Origin: Flavobacterium lutivivi
GTDB lineage: Bacteria; Bacteroidota; Bacteroidia; Flavobacteriales; Flavobacteriaceae
Assembly: GCF_014642275.1 (NCBI RefSeq)
Contig: NZ_BMIM01000001.1
Location: 62,001-126,000, forward strand
Direction: 5' to 3'
Length of the DNA stretch: 64,000 bases
Of the stretch, positions 17,931 through 26,867 are shown piece after piece. Numbering within the stretch: position 1 is the stretch's first letter; the number at the start of each line of letters is the position of its first letter. Made by a program: the position numbers and the translations under genes. Below the pieces are notes generated by a model that searched no databases, had not been told where the DNA came from, and saw only the letters and a program-made list of their open reading frames with translations.

Positions 17931-18137
17931 ATGAAAAAAATAGTTTCAATATTCGCAATATCGGCTTTGTTCCTTTCAATAAATGCTAACGCTCAACAAA
18001 GCCCAAAACAGAAAAAGCAAAAAGCAAAAACAGAAAAAACATGTACTGCTGAAGAAAAAAAATCATGTTCAGCCGAAGAGAAAAAATCTTGTGGAGCTGA
18101 AAAAAAAGCAGGATGTTGTTCTTCTAAAAAAGCTTAA
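17931..18137 (+). CDS. Small exported protein with Cys-containing repeats
   Basis: 68 residues from the ATG at 17931; the frame is open upstream to 17850, but the signal peptide MKKIVSIFAISALFLSINANAQ fixes the start. The mature part is low-complexity: Lys/Gln-rich, then CTAEEKKSCSAEEKKSCGAEKKAGCCSSKKA, i.e. three near-identical units of about eight residues, each with one Cys, and a final CC. No catalytic fold is expected; metal or thiol chemistry at the cell envelope is possible. It follows the other Cys-rich gene closely and is ended by a hairpin at 18166-18196. Confidence 0.7.
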   Translation: MKKIVSIFAISALFLSINANAQQSPKQKKQKAKTEKTCTAEEKKSCSAEEKKSCGAEKKAGCCSSKKA

Positions 18138-18165
18138 AAGAAGTCTCATTTTTTATTAATATTCT

Positions 18166-18196
18166 GTATTGTGCCTATGAATAATAGGCACAGTAC
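18166..18196 (+). terminator. Hairpin after the Cys-rich gene pair
   Basis: A 13-bp stem, GTATTGTGCCTAT (18166-18178) with ATAGGCACAGTAC (18184-18196), one G-T pair, loop GAATA. Only short T-runs follow, so it is a weaker intrinsic terminator or a processing hairpin. Confidence 0.5.
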
Positions 18197-18217
18197 TTCT
18201 ATTGTCTAATTTTAAAA

Positions 18218-19816
18218 ATGAAAACTTTATATAAAATTGTATTTTTTCTAATCACAAGCTGTTTGTTTGCTCAATCTACTTTTGATTATCAAATACAATT
18301 AAATCCGGTAACAATTCCAAATTTTCCTGGAATTCACTCCTATGCTTTTGCACAGCACAACGGGAAATGGCTTATTATTGGCGGACGTATTGATGGAATT
18401 CACGCTAGGCAACCATTCAACGCGTTTCCTGCCTCTAGCAATAACACAATGATTTATGTGGTTGATGTGAACGCAAATCAGTTTTGGTCAGCATCTGTAA
18501 ATTCATTGCAGACATCTTTGAAAGAACAGCTACAAGCTACAAATTTCAATTTTTATCAAGATGGCGAAACACTATACATTATTGGAGGTTATGCTTTTTC
18601 GGCAACTGCCAATGATCATATTACATTCAACAAGTTGACTTCGGTAGATGTACCCAATTTGATAAATGCAATAATAAACAATTCACCGATTTCAAGTTAT
18701 TTTAAACAAATGACTGACGAAAACTTGGCTGTAAATGGTGGACAATTGGGCAAAATAGGCAATACGTTTTATTTGGTTGGAGGACATCGTTTTGATGGAC
18801 GATACAACCCAATGAACAATCCTACTTTTACACAAACCTATACCAATGGAATCAAAAAATTTCAAATTGATAATTCGGGTTCGCAGTTGAGTATTACTAA
18901 TTATCAAATGATTACAGATGCTGTTCATTTGCACCGAAGAGATTATAATTTGCTTCCTCAAGCTTTTCCTGATGGTTCGCAAGGATATACAATTTCATCG
19001 GGCGTATTTCAAATCAATGTAGATTTGCCGTTTTTGTATCCAGTAGATATTAAAGAGTCAGGCTATTTTCCGCAGACTTCTTTTAATCAATATTTGAGCA
19101 ATTATCACAGTGCTAAATCGTGTTTGTATGATGCGGTCAATAACCGAATGCACAATTTGTTTTTCGGAGGAATGAGTCAGTACTACTACAACGGAACAAC
19201 TTTGGTTCAGGATAACAATGTGCCATTTGTAAACACAATAAGTCGTACGACTCGTTTTGCTGATGGTTCTTTACAAGAATATCAAATGCCAGAAACAATG
19301 CCAAGTTTAAAAGGTGCTAGTGCTGAATTTATACCAAACAAATTATTGCCTCATTTTGAAAATGAAGTCATAAAATTGGATGAAATCAATGAAAACGAAT
19401 TTGTGATAGGGCATATAGTTGGTGGTTTAAGTAGTCCAACACAAAACCCGTTTAGTGTAAATCAAACCAATACGACCAGTGCAAATGCAACTATTTATGA
19501 AGTAAAACTAATTAGAAATGAACCGTTGAATGTACATGCAATTGAAGGTAAAAATCCTTTTTCTATGACAATTTCTCCAAATCCAACTACGAGCAATATT
19601 GTCAAAATCAATTTTAATATGCCTTATGCAACAACTATTGACTATTTTATTTCTTCTATCGATGGAAAAATAATTTCTGATGGCGAAATAGAAGATGCTG
19701 CTGTAGGCAATAATACTATGGATTTTGAATTGGATAATCCTTCTGATAAAATAGTAATCGTCACGTTTATTTTTGATAACAAGTTTTATGTTTCTCAAAA
19801 AGTTGTTATTAGATAA
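18218..19816 (+). CDS. Secreted Kelch-like beta-propeller protein with T9SS sorting domain
   Basis: 532 residues. A signal peptide (MKTLYKIVFFLITSCLFAQ) is followed by a propeller-like region with regularly spaced blades (WLIIGGRIDG, LYIIGGYAFS, FYLVGGHRFDG, LFFGGMSQYY), resembling Kelch repeats with their GG pairs. The last 80 or so residues form a type A sorting domain: FSMTISPNPTTSNIVKINFNMPYATTIDYFISSIDGKII...FYVSQKVVIR. Proteins with this tail are exported by the type IX system and attached to or released from the surface. The ligand or activity is unknown. It is transcribed alone and ends at a strong terminator. Confidence 0.85.
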   Translation: MKTLYKIVFFLITSCLFAQSTFDYQIQLNPVTIPNFPGIHSYAFAQHNGKWLIIGGRIDGIHARQPFNAFPASSNNTMIYVVDVNANQFWSASVNSLQTSLKEQLQATNFNFYQDGETLYIIGGYAFSATANDHITFNKLTSVDVPNLINAIINNSPISSYFKQMTDENLAVNGGQLGKIGNTFYLVGGHRFDGRYNPMNNPTFTQTYTNGIKKFQIDNSGSQLSITNYQMITDAVHLHRRDYNLLPQAFPDGSQGYTISSGVFQINVDLPFLYPVDIKESGYFPQTSFNQYLSNYHSAKSCLYDAVNNRMHNLFFGGMSQYYYNGTTLVQDNNVPFVNTISRTTRFADGSLQEYQMPETMPSLKGASAEFIPNKLLPHFENEVIKLDEINENEFVIGHIVGGLSSPTQNPFSVNQTNTTSANATIYEVKLIRNEPLNVHAIEGKNPFSMTISPNPTTSNIVKINFNMPYATTIDYFISSIDGKIISDGEIEDAAVGNNTMDFELDNPSDKIVIVTFIFDNKFYVSQKVVIR

Positions 19817-19832
19817 AGGTTATTAACTAAAG

Positions 19833-19865
19833 AAAAAAAGGCTCGAATTTTCGAGCCTTTTTTTG
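19833..19865 (+). terminator. Intrinsic terminator of the T9SS cargo gene
   Basis: Stem GGCTCGAA/TTCGAGCC (19840-19847 and 19850-19857), preceded by an A-run and followed by seven T. Confidence 0.9.
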
Positions 19866-19867
19866 TA

Positions 19868-19925
19868 ACAAACGTTACTGTGTAACATTTGTGGCTGTAT
19901 GCACTTTTTTACGATTCTATTTTTG
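19868..19925 (+). promoter_or_regulatory. RND efflux operon promoter with inverted-repeat operator candidate
   Basis: TATTTTTG (19918-19925) is a -7 box 23 bases before the start codon; TTTG at 19888-19891 is a possible but rather distant -33 element (26-base gap). Over it lies an inverted repeat: ACAAACGTTAC (19868-19878), TGT, GTAACATTTGT (19882-19892), with one mismatch in 11 bp. The half-site GTAAC/GTTAC occurs three times in a row. A repressor site is likely; the regulator is not encoded next to it. Confidence 0.5.
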
Positions 19926-19948
19926 CTTCATAATTCAGTAATAAAATT

Positions 19949-21262
19949 ATGAAGAGAAATAGAACTTTTTTAACCCTAGCTTTAGTTTTTATATCCATTT
20001 TTGGGTATGGTCAAGATACCATTACAATTTCTAAAAATGATTTGCTACAAAAATTGACAGAAAAAAATCTTCAATTGAAAATAGCAGATAAAAGCTATCA
20101 ATCTGCCAAAGCAGATTACAAACAATCAAATTCGCTCTTTTTGCCAAATATCAATATATCTCACACAGGTATATCAACTACAAACCCATTGATGGCATTT
20201 GGGTCAAAACTAAATCAGGAAATATTAACACAGTCCGATTTCAATCCGGCATTTCTAAATGATCCAAAGGCTACTCAAAATTTTGCTACCAAAATTGAGA
20301 TACAACAGCCTTTAATAAATCTTGATGGAATGTTTGAAAGACAAGCTGCCAAAGCAAAAATGTCTGCAATGAAACTGCAATCTGAAAGAACAAAAGAGTA
20401 CCTAGAAATGGAGGTTATAAAAGCATATCAGCAATTGCAACTTACTTATAGTGCTGTTAAAGTTTTAGAAAAAGCAGTCAATACAGCTAATTCAAATTTG
20501 ACTATGGTTCAAAATTATTATAAACAAGGCTTGTTGCAAAAAACAGATTTATTGAATGTACAAGTAAGAGTAAATGAAGTAGCTAATCAGCTTCAATATG
20601 CTAAAAGTAATGTTCAGAATGCCTCAGATTATTTAGCTTTTTTGCTTAATGAAGAAATGAATGGGAAAACTTTTAAACCTACTGAAATAGCAGAAAGCAA
20701 TATAAATGGCGAGGAAGTTTACAGCTTCAACGAGAACAGAAAAGATATCGAGTCGATGAAGATGGTTAGCGAAGCTTATTCAAAGATGTATCGTTCTTCC
20801 AGAATGAGTTTTTTGCCAAGGCTTAATGCTTTTGGTAGTTATGAAATGTATGATAGAAATGTTTTTGGAACAAGTGCCAAAGGATATTTAGTAGGAGCAC
20901 AACTTTCATGGAATGTTTTTGATGGTTATAAATCAATTGGAAAATATGAAAAAGCAAAAACAGAATATGAAAAATCACTCAGCGAAAACGAACAGTACAA
21001 AGCGCAAAGTCATATGGAGTTTAACAGAGCATCACGCCAATTGAATGATGCTAAAAACAAAGTTAATCTTATGAATTTAGCCTATCAGCAGTCGCAAGAG
21101 TCCTATAGAATTAGACAAAATAGATTTTCACAAGGTCTCGAAAAAACTACCGATTTGTTGCAGTCTGAAACTCAAATGTATCAAAAAGAATTAGAATATA
21201 TACAGTCGGTTTTCGAATACAATTTAGCTAATCAATATTTACAATTTTTAACAAAAAAATAA
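19949..21262 (+). CDS. TolC-family outer membrane channel of the RND efflux system
   Basis: 437 residues. A signal peptide (MKRNRTFLTLALVFISIFGYGQ) is followed by two repeats of long helices and barrel strands typical of TolC/OprM proteins (LTEKNLQLKIADKSYQSAKADYKQSNSLFLPNI; later RMSFLPRLNAFGSYEMYDRN, VGAQLSWNVFDGYKSIGKYEKAK). No lipid-anchor Cys. It forms the outer membrane exit for the adaptor and permease encoded next, five bases downstream. First gene of a five-gene efflux operon ending at a terminator near 26.16 kb. Confidence 0.93.
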   Translation: MKRNRTFLTLALVFISIFGYGQDTITISKNDLLQKLTEKNLQLKIADKSYQSAKADYKQSNSLFLPNINISHTGISTTNPLMAFGSKLNQEILTQSDFNPAFLNDPKATQNFATKIEIQQPLINLDGMFERQAAKAKMSAMKLQSERTKEYLEMEVIKAYQQLQLTYSAVKVLEKAVNTANSNLTMVQNYYKQGLLQKTDLLNVQVRVNEVANQLQYAKSNVQNASDYLAFLLNEEMNGKTFKPTEIAESNINGEEVYSFNENRKDIESMKMVSEAYSKMYRSSRMSFLPRLNAFGSYEMYDRNVFGTSAKGYLVGAQLSWNVFDGYKSIGKYEKAKTEYEKSLSENEQYKAQSHMEFNRASRQLNDAKNKVNLMNLAYQQSQESYRIRQNRFSQGLEKTTDLLQSETQMYQKELEYIQSVFEYNLANQYLQFLTKK

Positions 21263-21266
21263 AACC

Positions 21267-22352
21267 ATGAAAAAAATAACATCAATAATACTTTTAGCAG
21301 TAACAGTACTTTTTGCTTCATGTGGTAAAGAAAGAAAAGAGATTTCTTCTGATGAAAAACCAATAGCAGTAAAAGTTAGTGGTTTGGACTCATCAAATGG
21401 TTCAGGATATATTTCTGCAAGCGGCAAAGTAGAAGCAGAAAACAGTGCCAATGTTAGCACAAGGATGATGGGTTATGTAACAAAATTGCATGTAAAAGTT
21501 GGTCAAAGAGTATCAGCAGGTCAATTGTTGGTTAGCATCAATAATACTGATTTGGTGGCCAAGAAAGCACAGGTTGACGCATCAGTTATGCAAGCGACAG
21601 CAGCATTCAAAAATGCAAAAAAAGACTATGAAAGATTTACAGCATTGTTCAACCAGCAAAGCGCATCTCAGAAAGAACTTGATGACATGACCTCGCGTTA
21701 TGAAATGGCAAAAGCAGGTCTTGAGGCAGCAAAACAAATGCGAAACGAGGTTTTAGCACAGTTTAGTTATTCCAATATTAAAGCACCTTTTTCGGGAGAA
21801 ATAACTAATACGTTTATAAAAGAAGGCGATATTGCTAATCCTGGAATGCCATTAGTAAGTATTGAAGGAGCATCGAGATTGCAGGTTACTGCTATGGTTT
21901 CTGAAACCGATATTGCCAATATTCACAATGGAATGGATGTGAAGGTAATGGTAAAATCTATCAACAAAGAAGTTTCTGGAAAAGTTTCTGAAGTTAGTTT
22001 GTCATCAAAAAATACTGGCGGACAATATTTGGTAAAAATAAATTTAGGAAACGTTGATAAAAGTATTTTATCTGGAATGTTTGTCAATGTTCAATTTCCT
22101 GTAGAAAATAAAATAACTGAAGAAAAACCCACAGAGAAAGTATTAGTGCCAACAAGTGCTATTGTAAAACAAGGACAGCTTACGGGAATTTACACCATAG
22201 GTAACGATAATAGAGCAATATTGAGATGGTTAAGACTTGGAAAAACTTTTGGCAACGAAATAGAAGTACTATCAGGATTATCAGCTAACGAAAGATATAT
22301 TGTTTCAGCTGAGGGCAAATTGTATAACGGAGCAAAGGTTAGTATTCAGTAA
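21267..22352 (+). CDS. RND efflux periplasmic adaptor, lipoprotein
   Basis: 361 residues. The lipoprotein signal MKKITSIILLAVTVLFASCGK puts the lipid Cys at 19. The order is typical for RND membrane fusion proteins: lipoyl half (SARMMGYVTKLHVKVGQRVSAGQLL type sequence around residues 65-90), coiled-coil hairpin, second lipoyl half (SNIKAPFSGEITNTFIKEGDIANPGMPLVSI), beta-barrel (VTAMVSETDIANIHNGMDVKVMV) and membrane-proximal domain. It couples the permease to the TolC channel. It starts five bases after tolC; a 72-base low-complexity stretch separates it from the permease gene. Confidence 0.93.
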   Translation: MKKITSIILLAVTVLFASCGKERKEISSDEKPIAVKVSGLDSSNGSGYISASGKVEAENSANVSTRMMGYVTKLHVKVGQRVSAGQLLVSINNTDLVAKKAQVDASVMQATAAFKNAKKDYERFTALFNQQSASQKELDDMTSRYEMAKAGLEAAKQMRNEVLAQFSYSNIKAPFSGEITNTFIKEGDIANPGMPLVSIEGASRLQVTAMVSETDIANIHNGMDVKVMVKSINKEVSGKVSEVSLSSKNTGGQYLVKINLGNVDKSILSGMFVNVQFPVENKITEEKPTEKVLVPTSAIVKQGQLTGIYTIGNDNRAILRWLRLGKTFGNEIEVLSGLSANERYIVSAEGKLYNGAKVSIQ

Positions 22353-22424
22353 ACAGTCGCAGTTTTCAAGTTTAGTTAGAAAACAACTTTAAACTTTTAA
22401 ACCTTAAACTTTAAACAAAAAATC

Positions 22425-25400
22425 ATGCAAGAAGGTATATCAGGTAAAATAGCTCATTTTTTCATCAATTCTAAATTGACCATTTTGTTAATGGTAGCTT
22501 TGATGATTATTGGAGTGTACAGTTCATTTCTTATTCCTCGTGAAGAAGAACCTCAAATAAATGTTCCAATGGCCGATGTAATGGTAGGCTATCCTGGAGC
22601 AAGCCCAGCTGAGGTAGAAAGTAGAGTGGTAAAACCATTAGAAAAAATAATTTCTAATATCAAAGGTGTTGAACATGTTCACAGCATGGCAATGAATGGT
22701 CAAGCAATGTTGATAGTTCAGTTCTATGTGGGTCAAGATGTGGAACGTTCTTATGTAAAATTATACGACGAACTTGCCAAACATGAAAATATGTTCCCGC
22801 AAGGCGTTTATAAACCTATGGTAAAAACACGTTCTATCGACGATGTTCCAATGCTTGGGATAACACTTTGGAGCGAAAAATTAAACGATTTTGAACTTCG
22901 TCAAATAGCCGAAGAACTTACTTCGGAAATTGAGAAAGTAAAGGATGTTGCTACAACTAAAGAAATTGGTGGAAGAAACAGAGAATTGAGAGTTGTTCTC
23001 GATAAAGATAAAATGGCTGAAAACGGTGTTGATGCGCTGGGAATAATGCAGATGATACAAGCCAATAATGGCAGTTCGCAGTCAGGTAGTTTTAATGAAA
23101 ATGATAAAGAATACTTGATTACTACTGGTCAATTTTTATCTACTGCAGAAGATGTAGAAAATTTAGTTGTTGGTGTCAATTCAAATATGCCAGTTTACTT
23201 AAAACAAGTGGCAACAATAGAAGATGGTCCATCTACGCCAAGAAGCTATGTTTCCTTTGGCAATGGAAAAGCCAATGAGAGTTTTTCTAAAAATAAATCA
23301 GAATATCCAGCAGTAACTATTTCAATTGGAAAAGTCAAAGGTGCTGATGCAATGAAAATCTCTGAAAAAATTCTTGACAAAGTGGAACATTTGAAAAAAA
23401 CACTTATCACAGATGATGTCCATGTAGAAGTAACTAGAAACTATGGAGAAACGGCTTCAGATAAAGTAGGTGAATTGCTATTGCATTTAGGAATAGCGAT
23501 TATTGCAGTAACCTTTTTAGTTATTTTAGCTATGGGTTGGCGTGGTGGATTGGTAGTGTTTTTCTCTGTTCCATTAACATTTGCTCTAACCTTGTTTGCT
23601 TACTACTTGTTAGGTTATACTCTAAACAGAATTACACTTTTTGCTTTGGTTTTTGTTGTAGGTATTGTTGTAGATGATAGTATCATTATTGCCGAAAATA
23701 TGCACAGGCATTTCAAAATGAAGCGATTGCCTTTCAAGCAAGCGGCAATTTATGCAATAAATGAAGTAGGAAACCCAACTATTCTTGCAACTTTTACTGT
23801 AATTGCAGCAATTTTACCAATGGCTTTTGTATCTGGAATGATGGGTCCATATATGAGCCCAATGCCAATTGGAGCATCAATAGCAATGATGTTATCATTG
23901 TTTGTAGCCTTGACTGTTACTCCATATTTGGGATATCATCTTTTGAGAGAAAAAGAAAGTCAAGAGCATAAAGCCGAAGAAGGAATGGAAACAAGTTGGA
24001 TATACAAAGTTTATAACCGATTTGAAAGACCATTGTTAGAAAGCAGTAAAAAAAGAAGATTGTTAGTTCTTTTTACCGTTCTCTTGTTAGCTGGTTCAGT
24101 GGTGATGTTTTTTACCAAATCTGTTTTAGTAAAAATGCTACCATTTGATAACAAAAATGAGTTCCAAGTGGTAATCGATATGCCCGAAGGAACAACATTA
24201 GAAAGAACAGCAGCAGTTACTCAAGAAATAGCACAATATCTTTCTACCGTTCCCGAAGTCGTTAATTATCAAAATTATATTGGAACTTCGGCACCAATAA
24301 CTTTCAACGGATTGGTTCGCCATTATGATTTACGTGGTGGAAGCAATATGGCAGACATTCAAGTTAATTTACTTCACAAAGAAGAAAGAGATTTGCAAAG
24401 TCACGATATTGCTAAAATTGTTCGTCCTGAAGTTCAAAAAATTGCTAAAAAATTTGGTGCCAATGTTAAAATTATTGAAGTTCCGCCTGGACCACCAGTT
24501 TTATCAACTTTGGTTGCTGAAATTTATGGACCAAATTATAAAGATCAAATAAAAGTTGCTCATCAAGTAAAAGATATTTTGAATAGTACTTCTGATATTG
24601 TTGATGTTGATTGGATGACAGAAGACAACCAAACAGAATACAAACTCGAAGTTGACAAAGAAAAAGCAATGCTCAATGGTGTTGCTCCACAACAGATAGT
24701 AGGCAATTTAACTTACTTGATGAAAGAATACCCAATATCAAACCTCTATGACGAAAATTCTAATGACAATGTAGGTATTGTATTGGCTCTCGATGATAAA
24801 GACAAAACATCTTTAAAGGATATTCAAAATATTAAAATCAAAGGAAGTAGAGGTAATGTTATTCCTGTTAGTGATTTGGTAAAAGTAGTTACAGATACAT
24901 TGCAAAAAACCATTTACAGAAAAGACCAAAAAAGAGTTGTTTATGTTACTGCTGATATGGCTGGAACGCTCGAAAGTCCTGTGTATGCCATTTTAGGAAT
25001 GAATGAAAAACTCCAAAAAATGAAAGTTCCAAAAGGCTACAAAGTGAATGAACTCTACATGGAACAACCAGCAGATGAAAGTGACTTTACTGTAAAATGG
25101 GATGGTGAATGGCAAATTACTCTCGAAGTATTCCGTGATTTAGGCTTAGCTTTTATGGTAGTTATTGTAATTATTTATATGTTGATTGTTGGTTGGTTTC
25201 AAAATTTCAAAACACCAATTGTTATGATGATGGCAATTCCTTTATCATTGGTTGGGATAGTTTTAGGACATTGGCTTTTGGGAGCATTTTTTACTGCTAC
25301 TTCTTTCATAGGAATGATTGCACTTGCTGGTGTAATGGTACGAAACTCAGTACTACTCATCGACTTTATAGAAATCAGGCTCAACGAAGGAATTCCTTTG

Positions 25401-25625
25401 AAACAAGCCATTGTTGAAGCTGGCGCCGTGAGAACAACACCAATATTATTAACAACAGGAGCAGTAGTAATTGGAGCTTCAATAATCTTATTTGATCCAA
25501 TTTTTCAAGGATTAGCAATATCATTAGTATTTGGCGCAATAGTTTCTACATTATTGACATTACTTGTTGTTCCAGTAATTTATTATATCACCGAAAGAAA
25601 AAAATGGGAACCAAAAAATAAATAA
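22425..25625 (+). CDS. RND-family efflux permease (AcrB-like)
   Basis: 1066 residues, the normal length. Twelve membrane helices are arranged around two large periplasmic loops. TM1 begins at about residue 15; PREEEPQINVPMADVMVGYPGASPAEVE follows it. TM4 has the proton-relay acidic pair in GIVVDDSIIIAENMHRHF. The N-terminal half resembles the hydrophobe/amphiphile exporters, and no heavy-metal CzcA residues can be assigned with certainty, so the substrate is open (drugs, detergents, bile salts or metals). It works with the adaptor and TolC encoded upstream as a tripartite proton-driven pump. Confidence 0.93.
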   Translation: MQEGISGKIAHFFINSKLTILLMVALMIIGVYSSFLIPREEEPQINVPMADVMVGYPGASPAEVESRVVKPLEKIISNIKGVEHVHSMAMNGQAMLIVQFYVGQDVERSYVKLYDELAKHENMFPQGVYKPMVKTRSIDDVPMLGITLWSEKLNDFELRQIAEELTSEIEKVKDVATTKEIGGRNRELRVVLDKDKMAENGVDALGIMQMIQANNGSSQSGSFNENDKEYLITTGQFLSTAEDVENLVVGVNSNMPVYLKQVATIEDGPSTPRSYVSFGNGKANESFSKNKSEYPAVTISIGKVKGADAMKISEKILDKVEHLKKTLITDDVHVEVTRNYGETASDKVGELLLHLGIAIIAVTFLVILAMGWRGGLVVFFSVPLTFALTLFAYYLLGYTLNRITLFALVFVVGIVVDDSIIIAENMHRHFKMKRLPFKQAAIYAINEVGNPTILATFTVIAAILPMAFVSGMMGPYMSPMPIGASIAMMLSLFVALTVTPYLGYHLLREKESQEHKAEEGMETSWIYKVYNRFERPLLESSKKRRLLVLFTVLLLAGSVVMFFTKSVLVKMLPFDNKNEFQVVIDMPEGTTLERTAAVTQEIAQYLSTVPEVVNYQNYIGTSAPITFNGLVRHYDLRGGSNMADIQVNLLHKEERDLQSHDIAKIVRPEVQKIAKKFGANVKIIEVPPGPPVLSTLVAEIYGPNYKDQIKVAHQVKDILNSTSDIVDVDWMTEDNQTEYKLEVDKEKAMLNGVAPQQIVGNLTYLMKEYPISNLYDENSNDNVGIVLALDDKDKTSLKDIQNIKIKGSRGNVIPVSDLVKVVTDTLQKTIYRKDQKRVVYVTADMAGTLESPVYAILGMNEKLQKMKVPKGYKVNELYMEQPADESDFTVKWDGEWQITLEVFRDLGLAFMVVIVIIYMLIVGWFQNFKTPIVMMMAIPLSLVGIVLGHWLLGAFFTATSFIGMIALAGVMVRNSVLLIDFIEIRLNEGIPLKQAIVEAGAVRTTPILLTTGAVVIGASIILFDPIFQGLAISLVFGAIVSTLLTLLVVPVIYYITERKKWEPKNK

Positions 25626-25626
25626 T

Positions 25627-25932
25627 ATGAAACTACTCGTAATAACTGCTATTGCAGAATACGCTAAGGATATAAAAAGTATCTTGAAGCAAGCTAATGT
25701 AAAGTCATATTCATTTCAAGAAGTAATAGGCTTTAAAAACCCAGATGAGGATGTTACTTCTTCAAACTGGTTTGGAACAGAAATGAACGAAAACGAATCG
25801 GTAATTTTCTTTGCATTTATTCCTAAAGAAAATGAAATCAAAGTATTTGAATTAGTGGATGTGTTCAACAAAAATCAGGACACACTTTCTCAAATACATG
25901 TTGCCGTACTAAAAATAGAAAAATCTAATTAA
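25627..25932 (+). CDS. Small PII-like protein of the RND operon
   Basis: 101 residues, starting one base after the permease stop. The pattern MKLLVITAIAEYAKDIKSILKQANVKSYSFQEVIGFK (strand, helix, then SYxxxEVxGF) is that of the ferredoxin-like PII/GlnB fold. Later SVIFFAFIPKENEIKVFELVDVFNK fits a second beta-alpha-beta unit. Small PII-like proteins (for example DUF3240) are known beside RND pump genes of other bacteria. I infer a regulatory or accessory role in efflux; the fold assignment is from pattern only. Confidence 0.62.
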   Translation: MKLLVITAIAEYAKDIKSILKQANVKSYSFQEVIGFKNPDEDVTSSNWFGTEMNENESVIFFAFIPKENEIKVFELVDVFNKNQDTLSQIHVAVLKIEKSN

Positions 25933-25954
25933 TATAAATTAATAGTTTCCAAAA

Positions 25955-26140
25955 ATGAAAAACAGAATAATAAGAGCTATTGCAGGAACTTTCATATTGG
26001 TAAGTTTATTGCTTTCAATATATGTTAGTCAAAATTGGTTATGGTTTACCGCTTTTGTTGGAGCCAATTTGCTTCAGTCTTCTATAACCAAATGGTGCTT
26101 GATGGAAGATATTTTAACAAAACTTGGGGTAAAAGATTGA
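25955..26140 (+). CDS. DUF2892-type small membrane protein
   Basis: 61 residues with two hydrophobic segments (AIAGTFILVSLLLSIYVS and WLWFTAFVGANLLQSSITKWCLM), matching the DUF2892 (YgaP-like membrane domain) pattern: RAIAGxFIL...W..FxxxxGxNLxQSxxTxWC. In other proteins this domain is fused to rhodanese domains; here it stands alone. The conserved Cys near the end could carry sulfur chemistry, but that is speculative. Last gene of the RND operon, 22 bases after the PII-like gene and followed at once by a terminator. Confidence 0.82.
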   Translation: MKNRIIRAIAGTFILVSLLLSIYVSQNWLWFTAFVGANLLQSSITKWCLMEDILTKLGVKD

Positions 26141-26142
26141 GT

Positions 26143-26169
26143 AAAAGACCGAATTCATTTCGGTCTTTT
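26143..26169. terminator. Bidirectional terminator between the RND operon and the O-methyltransferase gene
   Basis: Perfect 11-bp stem AAAAGACCGAA/TTCGGTCTTTT (26143-26153 and 26159-26169), loop TTCAT. A/T ends allow use from both strands by these convergent genes. Confidence 0.88.
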
Positions 26170-26811
26170 CTATTTAACTCTAGTTACCGTCAATCCATCT
26201 CGAATAGGTAGTAAAACGGTTTCTACTCTTTCGTCTTCGTTTACTAATTTGTTGTATTCCAGAAGTGTTTTGGTCGATTTATCGTTGGCTTTTACCTCGC
26301 CAAGAATTTTCCCGCTCCACAACACATTATCCGATAAAATAATTCCCCCTTTATTCATCATTGGAACTATCATTTGAAAATAATTAATATAATTTTCTTT
26401 ATCAGCATCAATAAAAACCAAATCATATTTTTTGTTCAACGAAGGAATAATTTCAAGAGCATTTCCAAGATGTTGAACGATTTGATTTTTCCAAACAGAT
26501 TGCTCGAAATATTTTTTTTGAAAGTCAAATAATTCTTCGTTGTTGTCGATTGTATCAATTGTACCGTTTTCAGTTAATCCTTCGGCAAGACAAAGAGTTG
26601 CATAGCCAGTATATGTACCAACTTCTAAAATATTTTTAGGAGAAATAATTTTAGAAAGCATACTCAAAACTCTACCTTGAAAATGTCCGCTCAACATTCT
26701 AGGTTGTAAAATTTTTTGATGCGTTTCTCTATTGAGTTTTGCTAATAATTCTGGCTCAGATTGAGAATGTTGCGCAACATAATTTTCTAATTCTTCTGAA
26801 AGGAAATGCAT
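26170..26811 (-). CDS. SAM-dependent O-methyltransferase (Methyltransf_3 family)
   Basis: 213 residues. SAM-binding motif I is ILEVGTYTGYATLCLAEGL (about residues 60-80); the acidic ribose-binding region is TIDTIDNNEELFDFQKKYF; LVFIDADKENYINYF carries the metal-binding Asp of catechol-type O-methyltransferases, with ILSDNVLWSG after it. Close relatives include catechol O-methyltransferases and the tRNA hydroxyuridine methyltransferase TrmR; I cannot tell which substrate applies. It is divergent from rlmN, with both -7 boxes in the 56-base gap. Confidence 0.9.
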   Translation of the reverse strand: MHFLSEELENYVAQHSQSEPELLAKLNRETHQKILQPRMLSGHFQGRVLSMLSKIISPKNILEVGTYTGYATLCLAEGLTENGTIDTIDNNEELFDFQKKYFEQSVWKNQIVQHLGNALEIIPSLNKKYDLVFIDADKENYINYFQMIVPMMNKGGIILSDNVLWSGKILGEVKANDKSTKTLLEYNKLVNEDERVETVLLPIRDGLTVTRVK

Positions 26812-26830
26812 GGAATATAATTTACTGGTT

Positions 26831-26838
26831 CAAATTTA
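26831..26838 (-). promoter_or_regulatory. O-methyltransferase -7 box
   Basis: The minus strand reads TAAATTTG, 19 bases before the ATG at 26811. No clear -33 box. Confidence 0.42.
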
Positions 26839-26855
26839 CAAATTCTAAATTTAAT

Positions 26856-26863
26856 TACCTTTG
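26856..26863 (+). promoter_or_regulatory. rlmN -7 box, apparently leaderless transcript
   Basis: TACCTTTG, exact TAnnTTTG, ends only 4 bases before the rlmN ATG at 26868. If used, transcription would start at or next to the A of the ATG. Confidence 0.5.
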
Positions 26864-26867
26864 CCGC

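Noticed and set aside
19949-25625. A copper/silver (Cus) metal-efflux operon
   Set aside because: The nearby Cys-rich proteins tempt to this, but the permease lacks clear Cus/Czc metal residues in what I can read, so the substrate is left open.
26739-26867. N-terminal extension of RlmN
   Set aside because: The extra 43 codons overlap the divergent methyltransferase gene and both -7 boxes; the family begins at MEIQKKDIRS.
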